Assembly (NCBI RefSeq): GCF_024612015.1
Contig: NZ_CP102512.1
Location: forward strand, 9,858,001-9,922,000
Direction of reading: 5' to 3'
Source of the DNA: Streptomyces sp. CA-210063
GTDB taxonomy: Bacteria > Actinomycetota > Actinomycetes > Streptomycetales > Streptomycetaceae
DNA: 64,000 bases
A program made the translations under genes and the position numbers. How positions within the stretch are numbered: the first letter of the stretch is position 1; every line of letters begins with the position of its first letter. Positions 14,893-23,850 of the stretch are shown in pieces. The notes beneath the pieces are model-generated. The model was not told the origin of the DNA. It saw nothing but the letters and a program-made list of their open reading frames with translations, and did not search any database.

Positions 14893-15238
14893 GCGGCCAC
14901 GCTAGGCGGGGCGTCGGGGAGGGCGCGTGGGCGCCGGTCACCACTGGTGGTTCATTTTCCCCCTCGCGTTCGCAGGCTGCTCGATCCCGTACGCGTCTGT
15001 CATGTCCCTGTACCTTCCGCTCTGCAGAAGGTTTCAGGAATTTTCCGGTTCTTCTTGCAGGCCCCCTGACAGGGCGTCCCCTGAGTCCGCTAACCCTCTG
15101 ATCCCTTGAGCCCCGCGCACATCAGGCGCATCGGCCCGGCACAGGAATGCTCGCGCTCCTGTCGGGTACGCGAGGGACGTCGCGCCCGGGTCGGACGCTG
15201 TCCCGGGCGGCCTTTTCCATCACTACCTGGGATCTTCC
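14893..15238. other. Intergenic region between divergent fucosidase and SseB-domain genes
   Basis: 346 bp with both divergent promoters and two hairpins near the right end (listed separately). A GTG-started frame of 60 codons (14927-15109, plus) has a hydrophobic start and GGGGAGG in front, but its composition is not convincing and it is not called. The middle (about 15010-15060) is locally AT-rich, TTTTCCGGTTCTTCTTGCAG, and could be promoter or leader. Confidence 0.5.
15135..15214 (+). terminator. Two hairpins, the second with a T tract, in the sseB leader (attenuator candidate)
   Basis: Hairpin 1: CCCGGCACAGGA (15135-15146) pairs with TCCTGTCGGG (15157-15166) with a two-base bulge. Hairpin 2: CGCCCGGG (15183-15190) pairs exactly with CCCGGGCG (15202-15209) and is followed by GCCTTTTCC. 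This looks like a Rho-independent terminator on the plus strand, yet it lies only 25 bp before the SseB-domain start and no plus-strand gene ends nearby. It may end a short leader RNA or act as an attenuator. Confidence 0.5.
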
Positions 15239-15661
15239 ATGGACATACCCTCGAACAACCACCCCGCGCCCCAGGCCGCCTCGCCGGCCCAGCAGGCGCT
15301 GACCGTACTCGCCCGCGACACCCACGACACGGCCGCGCTGAACACGCTCGCCGACAGTGACGTGCTGGTGCCCGTACCGGACGACGCCGACGATGCGGCC
15401 GTGAGCGATCCGACGGCCGTGGCGCTGCCCGTCCTGGAGCAGGAGGGCGGCGAACAGGTCGTGCCGGTCTTCACCTCGGAACCGGCGATGGCCGAACTCC
15501 TGCCCTACGTGTCGCGCTACCGCCTGGTACCGCTGGGCGCCCTCGCCTCCCAGTGGCCGGCCGACGTCGACCTGTCCCTCACCATCGACGCCGGCTCCCC
15601 GCACGGCCTGACACTCGACGCCCACGACGTGGGCACCCTGCTGGGAGGACACGGCATCTGA
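15239..15661 (+). CDS. SseB N-terminal-domain protein
   Basis: 140 residues, an SseB-domain protein by pattern: paired blocks VLVPVPDD, GGEQVVPVFTSEPAM and LPYVSRYRLVPLGALASQW, then LTIDAGSPHGLTLD. In enterobacteria SseB is a secretion chaperone, but the actinobacterial forms are stand-alone cytosolic proteins of unknown role. The ATG at 15239 has only a weak ribosome binding site; the hairpin with a T tract ends about 25 bp before it. No operon partner follows. Confidence 0.75.
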   Translation: MDIPSNNHPAPQAASPAQQALTVLARDTHDTAALNTLADSDVLVPVPDDADDAAVSDPTAVALPVLEQEGGEQVVPVFTSEPAMAELLPYVSRYRLVPLGALASQWPADVDLSLTIDAGSPHGLTLDAHDVGTLLGGHGI

Positions 15662-15701
15662 CCCGTACGGACAACCGACGAGGGAACGGCCCTCACGGCC
15701 C

Positions 15702-17078
15702 TCACAGCCCCTTCCCGGGGTTGAGGATCCCGTGCGGGTCGAACACCTCCTTGATCCGGCGCTGCAACCCGTGCGCGGCCGACCCCAGCTCCTCCGCCAC
15801 CCACTGCCGCTTGAGCACCCCCACCCCGTGCTCCCCGGTCAGCGTGCCGCCCAGCCGCAGGGCCAGCGCGAAGATCTCACCCGCCGCCTCCCAGGCCGCG
15901 TCCGGCAGCTCCGGCAGCGCCGGGTCCACGACGACGATCGGGTGGAGGTTGCCGTCGGCGGCGTGCGCGACCGTGAACACCGGCACGTCGTGCCGTACGG
16001 AGATCGCGCGGATCTCCCGGACCGCCTCCGCCAGCCGGGAGCGCGGCACCGCGATGTCCTCGATCAACGGCCGCCCCAGCCGCTCCAGCGCCGGCAGCGC
16101 GAGACGGCGCGCGGCCAGCAGGGCCTCCGCCTCCGCCGGGTCGGAGGTCGTCTCCACCGTCGTCGCCAGCGGGCCGACCGCCCGGGCGACCACCTCCGCC
16201 TCGGCCGCCGCGCCCGCCCCGTCGCACTGCACCACCAGCAGGGCCGCACCCCGTTCCCGCAGCGCCGGATCGATCGCGTGCAGCACCGACCCGTCGACCA
16301 GCTCCGCGAGCGCCGGTACGACTCCGGCCCGCTGGATCGCGTACGAGGCCTCTGCGGCCGCCTCGAAGGTGTCGAAGTACGCGGCGAGCGTGGCCGTCGC
16401 CACCGGCACGGGCCGCAGCCGCAGCGTCGCCGACGTGATCACCCCGAGAGTGCCCTCCGAGCCGGTGAGCAGGGCCGTCAGGTCGTATCCGGTGACACCC
16501 TTGACCGTACGGCGGCCCGTGCGCACCACGGTGCCGTCCGCGAGCACCGCCTCCAGGCCCAGCACGCTGTCCCGGGTCACCCCGTACTTGGCGCAGCGCA
16601 GCCCGCCCGCGTTGGTCGCGATGTTCCCGCCGATCGTGGAGAGGGCCGCGCTCGCCGGGTCGGGCGCGTAGCGCAGACCATGCGGGCCGGCCGCGCGGTC
16701 CAGCTCGGCGGTGATCACACCGGGTTCGACGACCGCGAGCTGGTCGTCCGCCGACAGCTCCAGGATCCGGTTCATCCCGGAAAGGTCCAGAACGAGCGAC
16801 CCTTCGCCCGCGCTCGCCCCGCCCGACAGGCCGGTGCCGGCCCCGCGTGGCACCACCGGCACCCGCAGGGCGTTCGCGTGCCGCAGGGTCACGATCACGT
16901 CCTCGGTCCGCCGGGCGTGCACCACGGCCGACGGAACCCCGTCCGGCCGGGTGCCCGAACGGTCGGTGGCGTGCGCGGCGAGCCCCGCCGGGTCGGTGGT
17001 GAGCCGGTCGAGCGGCAGATCACGGGCGAGCAGCCCCAGCAGCCGCGCGGACACGGTTGTCTCCGGTGCCGCCGTCAC
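15702..17078 (-). CDS. GlcD-type FAD-linked oxidase
   Basis: 458 residues, PCMH-type FAD-binding oxidase of the glycolate oxidase/D-lactate dehydrogenase group. The FAD-binding block is PRGAGTGLSGGASAGEGSLV near 75-95; the C-terminal oxidase domain ends with GTLTGEHGVGVLK and the final HGILNPGK. The GTG at 17078 is chosen since it overlaps the upstream TGA as GTGA. It is the last gene of the organosulfur operon. It may oxidise a 2-hydroxy acid left after desulfonation; that is inference. No GlcE/GlcF partners are present, so it acts alone, as D-2-hydroxyglutarate or D-lactate dehydrogenases do. Confidence 0.88.
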   Translation of the reverse strand: MTAAPETTVSARLLGLLARDLPLDRLTTDPAGLAAHATDRSGTRPDGVPSAVVHARRTEDVIVTLRHANALRVPVVPRGAGTGLSGGASAGEGSLVLDLSGMNRILELSADDQLAVVEPGVITAELDRAAGPHGLRYAPDPASAALSTIGGNIATNAGGLRCAKYGVTRDSVLGLEAVLADGTVVRTGRRTVKGVTGYDLTALLTGSEGTLGVITSATLRLRPVPVATATLAAYFDTFEAAAEASYAIQRAGVVPALAELVDGSVLHAIDPALRERGAALLVVQCDGAGAAAEAEVVARAVGPLATTVETTSDPAEAEALLAARRLALPALERLGRPLIEDIAVPRSRLAEAVREIRAISVRHDVPVFTVAHAADGNLHPIVVVDPALPELPDAAWEAAGEIFALALRLGGTLTGEHGVGVLKRQWVAEELGSAAHGLQRRIKEVFDPHGILNPGKGL

Positions 17079-18199
17079 AGGCCCAGCGCCTTCGCGCCGA
17101 TCGCGAGCAGTGCGATGTCCGCCTGCGGTGCGTGGACGGGCGCGCACTGGATGTCCCGGAAGTGCCGCTCCAGCGGATTGCCCCGCGCCAGCCCCGGATT
17201 GCCGAGCAACCGCACGGCCAGCTCCACCGCCCGCACCCCGTGCCGATCCGCCAAGGCCCTCGCACCGAGGGCCTGTTCGGGTGTGTACGACGAGTCACCC
17301 GCGTCGACCTTCGCCGCGCCGCCGAACACCAGCTCCTCGGCCGCCGTGAGCAGGAGCTCGATCTCCCCGGCGGTCGTACGGAAGCGTTCCGTACGGGCCA
17401 CCGCATGCCCGAGACGGGCGGGCACCCGCTCATGGGCGAACGCGTGGAAGAACGCCTGCGCGGCCCGCGCCACCCCCAAGTACAGGGCGGCCAGCGGAAG
17501 ATGGATCGCCGCGCCCGCCCGGTTGTCCTGCTCGGCGGCGGGCCCGTACGGCGTGAGCCCGATGACCTGTTCGTACGGCACCTGCACCGCCCGGAACGTC
17601 ACGTCGTGGCTGCCACTGGCCCGCAACCCCAACTGGTCCCAGTCACCGGCGATCTCGATACCGGGCGAGCCGCCGGCCACCAGGAACGTGCCCACCCGCG
17701 GCTCGGCCTCCTCGGTGGTCGCCCACACCAGGAACCAGCCCAGCCCCTCCGCGCCCGTCACGAACCGCTTGGTGCCGCTGATCGCCCAGCCGTCGGCCGT
17801 CCGCCGGGCGCGCGTCGCGGGCAGCCCGCCCCGCGCGGGGGACCCCAACTCGGGCTCCACGCGCGCATGGTTGATCAGCACCGGCCCCTCCTCGGACTCC
17901 TTGAGGATCCGCGCGTACAGCTCCTCGGGCCAGTGCGGTTGTGCGGCCTGCCGGGCGTGCGCGACGAGCGTCATCGCCGAGATCAGGGCGACGGACGGAT
18001 CGCCCCGCCCGAGGGCGTGCAGTATGCGGGCCGTCTCCTCCACCCCGGCGCCGCGACCGCCGTACCGCTCTCCGACGGTGGCGGTGAGCAGCCCGGCCTC
18101 GTGGACGACCTGGAGTGACTCGGCGGGGAAGTCGCCGGAGCGGTCGTACACGGGTGCCAGTTCGGCGAGACGGTCGATCACCTGTCGGCGGCTGCTCAC
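17075..18199 (-). CDS. Acyl-CoA-dehydrogenase-fold flavin oxygenase (SfnB/DszC-like)
   Basis: 374 residues with the acyl-CoA dehydrogenase fold: LTATVGERYGGRGAGVEETA, a middle domain with TKRFVTGAEGLGWFLV and LRASGSHDVTF, and a helical C-terminal domain. In sulfur loci this fold usually belongs to FMN-dependent monooxygenases such as SfnB and DszC rather than to true dehydrogenases, and no CoA-ligase gene is nearby. The GTG at 18199 overlaps the upstream stop by GTGA. It probably hydroxylates or desulfurises an organosulfur compound, drawing reduced flavin from elsewhere. Confidence 0.82.
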   Translation of the reverse strand: MSSRRQVIDRLAELAPVYDRSGDFPAESLQVVHEAGLLTATVGERYGGRGAGVEETARILHALGRGDPSVALISAMTLVAHARQAAQPHWPEELYARILKESEEGPVLINHARVEPELGSPARGGLPATRARRTADGWAISGTKRFVTGAEGLGWFLVWATTEEAEPRVGTFLVAGGSPGIEIAGDWDQLGLRASGSHDVTFRAVQVPYEQVIGLTPYGPAAEQDNRAGAAIHLPLAALYLGVARAAQAFFHAFAHERVPARLGHAVARTERFRTTAGEIELLLTAAEELVFGGAAKVDAGDSSYTPEQALGARALADRHGVRAVELAVRLLGNPGLARGNPLERHFRDIQCAPVHAPQADIALLAIGAKALGL

Positions 18200-19215
18200 A
18201 GGGCCTTCTCCAGATCGGCGTCGAGCGCCGTCGACCAGAACGACTTCACGTCCAACTTGGTCTTCAACGCGCCCAGTTCCGTGAACACGTCGGCGACCTC
18301 CTGCTGCGAGGCGATCGTGTCGTCGCCGACGGTCCGGGCCGCCGTCGGCCGCTGGGCCTGTGCGTCGAGCAGATCCTTCTTCGCCTGGGCGAGGGGCTGG
18401 TGCGTGGCCTCGGCGGTGATCTTCGCGAAGCCGTCCTCGTGCCCGTCCCGGACATACGCGTACGCCCGCGTGATCCGGGCGATCAGATCGGCGACCGCGG
18501 CCTTCTGAGCGGGGCTCTTCAGCACACTGTCCTTGGCCGACCACAGGAAGTTGCCCGACAGGATGTCCTTGCCGGAGCCGACCGTCGTGGCGCCCTGCTG
18601 GTGCGCGGTGATGATCGAGGTGCCGTAGGAGGCGAAGGCGTCGAGGCTGCCGCCGTTGAGGGCGGCGAGACCGTCGTTGGGCAGCAACGGCTTCGCGTCG
18701 ATGTCGGACCACTCCAGGCCCGCCTGCCTCAGCAGCTCGTACAGGAAGTAGTGGGCGGTGGTGTTCTGCACATAGCCGACCCTCTTGCCCTTCAGGCCGG
18801 CGATGTCGGTGACCTTCGATCCCTTGGGGACGACCACCTCCTGGTTGAGGGTGGCGGCGCGCTGCACGGCGACGACCTTGAAGTTCGGTTCGCCGTCGGC
18901 CGCCGCGAAGATCGGCGGGATCTCACTGGAGGACGCCAGATCCAGGGCCCCGGCACGCATCGCCTGGAGCTGCTGGTCACCGCCCTGGAAGAGGTTCCAC
19001 GTGACCTTGTACGGGGTGTCGTCGAGGCCGGCGTACTTCAGGATCGCCTCCTCGTTCTTCCAGCCGGTGGCACCGACTCTCAAGGTCACGGACGACAGGT
19101 CGGAGGAGGACGACGAGGAGAACGACGAGGACTCGGCCTCGGCGGAGGCGCCGCACGCCGCCGTGAGCGTCAGGAACAGAGCGGCGGCGGACGCGCGCAG
19201 GGTGCGCTGGAACAC
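18196..19215 (-). CDS. ABC transporter substrate-binding lipoprotein (aliphatic sulfonate type), second
   Basis: 339 residues. The signal peptide ends at a lipobox with Cys21 (LTLTAACGAS), followed by a Ser-rich linker and a two-lobed NMT1/SsuA-like binding domain: VTLRVGATGWKNEEAILKYA, QAMRAGALDLASSSEIPPIF, GKRVGYVQNTTAHYFLYELL. The GTG at 19215 is chosen for its GGAG ribosome binding site and because the signal peptide starts there. It lies 37 bp after the FMN monooxygenase gene. The operon encodes two such lipoproteins but one permease and one ATPase, so both probably feed the same channel. Confidence 0.87.
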   Translation of the reverse strand: MFQRTLRASAAALFLTLTAACGASAEAESSSFSSSSSSDLSSVTLRVGATGWKNEEAILKYAGLDDTPYKVTWNLFQGGDQQLQAMRAGALDLASSSEIPPIFAAADGEPNFKVVAVQRAATLNQEVVVPKGSKVTDIAGLKGKRVGYVQNTTAHYFLYELLRQAGLEWSDIDAKPLLPNDGLAALNGGSLDAFASYGTSIITAHQQGATTVGSGKDILSGNFLWSAKDSVLKSPAQKAAVADLIARITRAYAYVRDGHEDGFAKITAEATHQPLAQAKKDLLDAQAQRPTAARTVGDDTIASQQEVADVFTELGALKTKLDVKSFWSTALDADLEKAL

Positions 19216-19252
19216 GGGATCTCCATGAGGGGGTGTCGCTGACCGGCGGAGG

Positions 19253-20353
19253 TCAGGCGGCCTGGGCGCCGGCGGCGCGATGGGCGAGTTCCTGCCGGAC
19301 CAGCGGCAGGACATGGCGGGCGTAGTCGATGGCGTCGTTCAGCGGGTCGTAGCCCCGGATCGACAGCAGGTCGCAGCCGATGTCGACGTAGTCGAGCAGG
19401 GCCTTGGCGACCGTCTCCGGCGTGCCGACGAGGGCGGTCGAGGCCCCGGCCGCGTTGGTGGCGACCGCCGGCGCGGTCCACAGGCAGCGGTCGTGCACCT
19501 CCCCGCGCTCGGCGATGTCCAGCAGCCGCTGCGAGCCGACGTTCGCCGGGCGCCCACTGGTCCGGTAGTGCCGGAACGCGTCCGACGACGCCGACTCGGC
19601 CTGGAGCACGCCCAGCGTGCGGTGGGCCTTCTCCCAGGCCAGCTCCTCGGTGGGCGCGATGATCGGACGGAACGACACCCAGATACGTGGACGGGGGCGC
19701 CCCGCGGCGTCCGCGACCGCGTTCACGGCGGCGATCTGCTCCGCCGTCTCCTTCAACGGCTCGCCCCACAGCCCGAAGATGTCACCCTGCTGCCCGCCCA
19801 CCCGATAGGCGTCCTGCGACGACCCGCCCACCGAGACCGGGATCAGCCCGTTCACCGGCTTCACATCGGAGTGGTAGCCCTCGAACCTGAAGTACTTGCC
19901 CTCGTGCGAGACGGGCCCGTCGGCCGTCCACACCTTCCTGAGCACCTGGATGTACTCGTCCGAACGCTCGTACCGCTCCGCCTTGTCGAGGTAGTCGCCC
20001 TCCCGCCGCTGCTCCTCGTCACTGCCCCCGGAGATGATGTGCAGCGACAGCCTGCCGTCGCTGATCCGGTCCAGGGTCGCGAGGGCGCGTGCCGCGTGCG
20101 TGGGGAAGATGACACCCGGCCGGTGGGCCAGGATCGGGCGGATTCGCTCGGTGTGCGTGGCCACGAACTGGGCCAGCTGGAGGGCGTCCGGGGACGCCGA
20201 GTGGTAGGCGACGAGGGTGTGGTCGAAGCCGCCGTCGTCCAGCGCACGTGCGTACGTGCGCAGATAGCCGGGGTCGAAGCCGGTACGCGCGCTCGCCGCG
20301 GGCCCGTTGACACCGGGGGCGGTGTGGACGGCGCTGATGAATTCCACGGGCAT
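19253..20353 (-). CDS. LLM-class FMN-dependent monooxygenase (alkanesulfonate monooxygenase type)
   Basis: 366 residues, luciferase-like monooxygenase. Visible family blocks are ARALDDGGFDHTLVAYHSAS, IRPILAHRPGVIFPTHAARA, LATLDRISDGRLSLHIISGG and LIPVSVGGSSQDAYRVGG. Such enzymes use FMNH2 and oxygen to cleave the C-S bond of sulfonates to sulfite and aldehyde. It sits between the two binding-protein genes. No flavin reductase gene (SsuE) is in the operon, so reduced FMN must come from elsewhere. Related SfnG acts on dimethylsulfone, so the substrate is not fixed. Confidence 0.9.
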   Translation of the reverse strand: MPVEFISAVHTAPGVNGPAASARTGFDPGYLRTYARALDDGGFDHTLVAYHSASPDALQLAQFVATHTERIRPILAHRPGVIFPTHAARALATLDRISDGRLSLHIISGGSDEEQRREGDYLDKAERYERSDEYIQVLRKVWTADGPVSHEGKYFRFEGYHSDVKPVNGLIPVSVGGSSQDAYRVGGQQGDIFGLWGEPLKETAEQIAAVNAVADAAGRPRPRIWVSFRPIIAPTEELAWEKAHRTLGVLQAESASSDAFRHYRTSGRPANVGSQRLLDIAERGEVHDRCLWTAPAVATNAAGASTALVGTPETVAKALLDYVDIGCDLLSIRGYDPLNDAIDYARHVLPLVRQELAHRAAGAQAA

Positions 20354-20376
20354 GGTGAACTCCCTTCACAAACCAG

Positions 20377-21363
20377 TCACTTGAGGACAGAGGTGTCGGC
20401 GGACTCGGCCACGTCGACGTTCGGTTCGAGGACCCCGATGCCGTTCATGAGATCGGCGACACCCTGGACCGTCCTGGTCACCTCGGCGTCGATCGGCAGG
20501 ACCTGGCTGTACGCGGCCGACGCGAGCGTCTTCGCCACCGACTCGTCGGCGCCGTTGCGCTCCACGATGGCCTTCGCGTACGCGTCCTCGTGCGTGTCGG
20601 TCCACTTCAGGGCCGTACCGAGCCGCTTGAGGAAGTCGCCGAGCGCGGCCTTCTTCCCGGAGTCCGCGAGGGCCTGGTCGGAGGCGCCGATGAAGCCGTA
20701 ACCGCTGACGCGGCCGTCGGCGCCGTCGACGAGCAGCTTGCCGCCCTGTTCCAGACCGACGGCCTGGTAGACGCCGAAGGTCGCCCACACCTTGATCCTC
20801 CCGGAGGCGAAGGCGGCCTGCGCGTCGGTCGGCAGCAAGTACTGGACCTTCACATCGGAGTACGTGAGCCCGTTCTCCTGGAGGACGTTGGCGAGCAGAT
20901 ACTCCGAGACGCTGCCCTTGGCCGAGGACACCACGACCTTCTGGCCCTTCAGGTCCTCGACGCTGTCGATGCCGGACCCCTCGCGGACGACGATCCCGAC
21001 GTGCCGCCCGTCGTTCTTCAGCGCGGCGACCGTCTTGAACCTCACCCCGCCGCTGAGCGCCTGGAGGGCGGGCAGATCGGCCGAGTACGTGGTGTCGGCG
21101 GCGTTCGCCTGCACGGCCTGGTAGAGCGGGGCCGCGCCCTCGAACTCGGCCCACTTCACCTGGTAGTCGGCGCCCTCGAGCGCGCCCGAGGCGGCGAGAA
21201 TGGTCTGGAGGGTCTTGGCCTGGTCGCCGATGGTCAGCGTGACCCGGCCGTTCTTCGACGAAGAAGCCTCCGCCGAGGAGTCCCCGCCACAGCCGGTCAG
21301 CGCCAGCAGGGCGGTGAGGCTCAGCGCGGCGGCCGTGATCCGGCGTATCACTGCGGGTGTCAC
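20377..21363 (-). CDS. ABC transporter substrate-binding lipoprotein (aliphatic sulfonate type), first
   Basis: 328 residues, GTG start overlapping the SsuB stop as GTGA. The lipobox is LLALTGCGGD with Cys25. The binding domain resembles SsuA: GRVTLTIGDQAKTLQTILAA, QAVQANAADTTYSADLPALQ, LKGQKVVVSSAKGSVSEYLL. It is clearly related to the second lipoprotein of this operon but only distantly, so they likely recognise different sulfonates. Confidence 0.9.
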   Translation of the reverse strand: MTPAVIRRITAAALSLTALLALTGCGGDSSAEASSSKNGRVTLTIGDQAKTLQTILAASGALEGADYQVKWAEFEGAAPLYQAVQANAADTTYSADLPALQALSGGVRFKTVAALKNDGRHVGIVVREGSGIDSVEDLKGQKVVVSSAKGSVSEYLLANVLQENGLTYSDVKVQYLLPTDAQAAFASGRIKVWATFGVYQAVGLEQGGKLLVDGADGRVSGYGFIGASDQALADSGKKAALGDFLKRLGTALKWTDTHEDAYAKAIVERNGADESVAKTLASAAYSQVLPIDAEVTRTVQGVADLMNGIGVLEPNVDVAESADTSVLK

Positions 21364-22106
21364 GAGGGGGTTCCTTCCAAGGTGCGGTTCACGCCGAGCC
21401 AGGTCAGCAGGCGGGCGCGCAGGGAGACGAACTCGGGGGCGGTCAGATCACGGGGCCGGGGCAGATCGACGGTCAGCTCATGGGCGATTCGGCCCTCGTC
21501 CATGACCAGCACCCGGTCGGCGAGCAGCAGCGCCTCCTCCACGTCATGCGTGACCAGGAGGATCGCGCAGCCGTGCCGCTGCCACAGCTCGGCCACCAAC
21601 TGCTGCACCCTGCCCCGGGTGAGGGCGTCGAGCGCGCCGAACGGCTCGTCCAGGAGCAGGAGTTCGGGCTCACGGACCAGTTCTCGGGCCAGCGAGACGC
21701 GCTGGGCCTGACCGCCGGAGAGCGTCTTCGGCCACACGGTCGCGCGGTCCGCGATACCGACCTCGTCCAGCGCCTTCGCGGCCACGGCCCGGTCGGGCCG
21801 TCCGGGCAGCCCGAGGACCACATTGCGCCAGACCTTCAGCCAGGGCAGCAGCCGGGGCGACTGGAAGGCCGCGCTGCGCCGGGCCGGTACGGTCACCTCG
21901 CCGCCGATCTCCTCGTCCAGCCCGGCGAGGATCCGCAGCAACGTCGACTTGCCGCAGCCGCTGTGCCCGAGCAGGGCCACGAACTCGCCCTCCCGGATGT
22001 CGAGATCGAGATCGTGCAGCACGGTGTGGCCGTCGAAGGCCCGCGAGAGCCCGCGTATCTCCACGCTGTTGGCCACGACAGGGCTGCCGGAGACGGTGGT
22101 GGTCAT
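21360..22106 (-). CDS. ssuB: ABC transporter ATPase, sulfonate/nitrate type
   Basis: 248 residues. Walker A is GHSGCGKST, the ABC signature LSGGQAQR and Walker B LLLLDEPFG, with the H-loop at VTHDVEEAL. It is the single ATPase subunit that would energise the SsuC permease encoded 5 bp upstream. ATG at 22106 chosen; longer readings in this frame run back into the permease gene. Confidence 0.92.
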   Translation of the reverse strand: MTTTVSGSPVVANSVEIRGLSRAFDGHTVLHDLDLDIREGEFVALLGHSGCGKSTLLRILAGLDEEIGGEVTVPARRSAAFQSPRLLPWLKVWRNVVLGLPGRPDRAVAAKALDEVGIADRATVWPKTLSGGQAQRVSLARELVREPELLLLDEPFGALDALTRGRVQQLVAELWQRHGCAILLVTHDVEEALLLADRVLVMDEGRIAHELTVDLPRPRDLTAPEFVSLRARLLTWLGVNRTLEGTPS

Positions 22107-22111
22107 GGCGC

Positions 22112-22984
22112 TCACGCCTCCCCTTCGAAGTTGGCCCGCCAGGTCAGCAACCGGCGCGACAGGACGCGTACGGCGAAGTCGCAGGCCAGGCCGAGCAGCG
22201 CGTACACGGCGAGGCAGAGCACGATGACGTCCGTGCGGAAGTACTGCTGGGCGTTGCTCATCAGATGACCGAGTCCCGCGTCCGCGTTGATCTGCTCGGC
22301 GAACACCAGCGCCAGCCAGGCCGTCGACAGCGCGTACCGGAGCCCCACGAGAGCCCCGGGCAGCGCGCTCGGCAGGATCACGTAGGTGATCAGCCCCAGC
22401 CGCCCGAGCCCCATCATCCGTGCGGCCTCGACGAGTTGGGCGTCCGTGGAGCGGATCCCGCCGTAGATGTTGAAGTACAGCGGATACGTCACCCCGAGCG
22501 CGACCAGCGCGATCTTCGGCGTCTCCTCGATGCCGAACCACACGATGAACAGCGGGATCAGGCCCACCCACGGGATCGCGCGGAACATGCCCATCGAGGA
22601 GTCGATGACGTCCTCACCGAGCCGGAACAGCCCCGCGAGCAGCGACAGGGTCAGCGCGATGGTCGCCCCGATCAGGAACCCGGTGGCGGCCCGGCGCCCC
22701 GAGGCGGCGACGGCACTGGGGAGTTCACCGCTCTTCGTCAGCTCCACGGCCTGCTCGACGACATCCACGGGGGAGGCGAGGACCGACTCGGGGAGCAGCC
22801 CGGTCGCCGAGGTCAGGAACCACAGCAGGACCAGGCCGAGGGGACCGGAGGCACGGCGTACGGCGCGGGGGACGGTGAAGCGGCGCGCGGTCTTCGCGGT
22901 GCCACGGATGGTGACGCGGGTCGGCGTGGGCGCCGCGTCCGCGCGGGTCGGCCGCTGGGGCAGTACCAGTGGTTTCGTCGTCAT
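22112..22984 (-). CDS. ssuC: ABC transporter permease, sulfonate/nitrate type
   Basis: 290 residues with about six membrane segments after a basic 50-residue N-terminal tail. The coupling-helix region is EAARMMGLGRLGLITYVILP, the standard EAA loop contacting the ATPase. AIPWVGLIPLFIVWFGIEET is the characteristic SsuC/TauC helix. Its ATG overlaps the rhodanese stop by four bases. Confidence 0.92.
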   Translation of the reverse strand: MTTKPLVLPQRPTRADAAPTPTRVTIRGTAKTARRFTVPRAVRRASGPLGLVLLWFLTSATGLLPESVLASPVDVVEQAVELTKSGELPSAVAASGRRAATGFLIGATIALTLSLLAGLFRLGEDVIDSSMGMFRAIPWVGLIPLFIVWFGIEETPKIALVALGVTYPLYFNIYGGIRSTDAQLVEAARMMGLGRLGLITYVILPSALPGALVGLRYALSTAWLALVFAEQINADAGLGHLMSNAQQYFRTDVIVLCLAVYALLGLACDFAVRVLSRRLLTWRANFEGEA

Positions 22985-23850
22985 GGCCGGCTTCCCTTCA
23001 CGGCCGGGCGGGCCGGATCGGCGGACCAGGCGGACCAGGAGCCGGGGAAGAGCGTCGCCTCGAAACCGGCGATCGCGAGCGCGGCGATCTGATGGGCGGC
23101 GGTGACACCGGAACCGCAGTACACGCCGATGCGCTCCGCCTCACCGGCGCCCTTCGCCAGGAACCGCTCCCGCAGCTCCTCGGCGGACCGGAACGTCCCG
23201 TCGGCCGCCAGGTTCTCCCCGGTCGGCGCCGACACGGCCCCCGGAATGTGTCCGGCCCGCGGATCCACCGGCTCGACCTCACCCCGGTACCGTTCGGCGG
23301 CCCGCGCGTCCAACAGCAGCCCTGACGCGGCGAGTTCGGCGACCCCGTCGGCATCGGTCACCGGCAGCCCACCGGACCGCAGCACTACATCACCGGGCAA
23401 CGGAGGGGTGGGCGTACCCGATTCCAGCTCCAGCCCGGCGGCTTTCCACGCGGCCAACGCCCCGTCCAGCAGCTTCACCTCGGTCACCCCGGCGAACCGC
23501 AACAGCCACCATGCCCGGGCCGCCGCCGCGTTGCCCAGATCGTCGTACACGACGACCGACCGGCCCTCCCCGACGCCCCAACGCCGTGCTGCGGCCCGCA
23601 GATCGGCGAGCTCGGGCAGGGGATGCCGCCCGCCCTCCGGACTCGGCGGCGCGGCCAGCTCCGTGTCGAGGTCGACGTACACCGCGCCCGGTATGTGCCC
23701 GGCCGCGTAGTGCTCCCGGCCATGAGGATCACCGAGCGCCCACCGCACATCGAGCAGCACGGGCGGGTGCTCGGAGTGGAGCAGGGCGTCCAGCTCGGCG
23801 ACGGACGTGGTGACGCGGCTGATGGGGGTGGTCGAGGTTCGCGTGCTCAC
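22981..23850 (-). CDS. Tandem-rhodanese sulfurtransferase
   Basis: 289 residues, two rhodanese domains. The N-terminal one (VLLDVRWALGDPHGREHYAA) is inactive; the C-terminal one has the catalytic loop CGSGVTA with Cys245. The Ser/Gly-containing loop is closer to 3-mercaptopyruvate/thiosulfate sulfurtransferases of actinobacteria than to single-domain rhodaneses. It moves sulfane sulfur to thiophilic acceptors, a fitting companion for an operon that frees sulfite. It overlaps both neighbours by GTGA/ATGA. Confidence 0.9.
   Translation of the reverse strand: MSTRTSTTPISRVTTSVAELDALLHSEHPPVLLDVRWALGDPHGREHYAAGHIPGAVYVDLDTELAAPPSPEGGRHPLPELADLRAAARRWGVGEGRSVVVYDDLGNAAAARAWWLLRFAGVTEVKLLDGALAAWKAAGLELESGTPTPPLPGDVVLRSGGLPVTDADGVAELAASGLLLDARAAERYRGEVEPVDPRAGHIPGAVSAPTGENLAADGTFRSAEELRERFLAKGAGEAERIGVYCGSGVTAAHQIAALAIAGFEATLFPGSWSAWSADPARPAVKGSRP

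Noticed and set aside
14927..15109. 60-codon GTG-started frame between the fucosidase and SseB-domain genes
   Set aside because: Has GGAGG and a hydrophobic start but no recognisable family and ordinary intergenic composition.
17075..18712. 545-codon version of the acyl-CoA-dehydrogenase-like gene
   Set aside because: Extra N-terminal residues are a shadow of the binding-lipoprotein gene; the GTG at 18199 overlaps the preceding stop.
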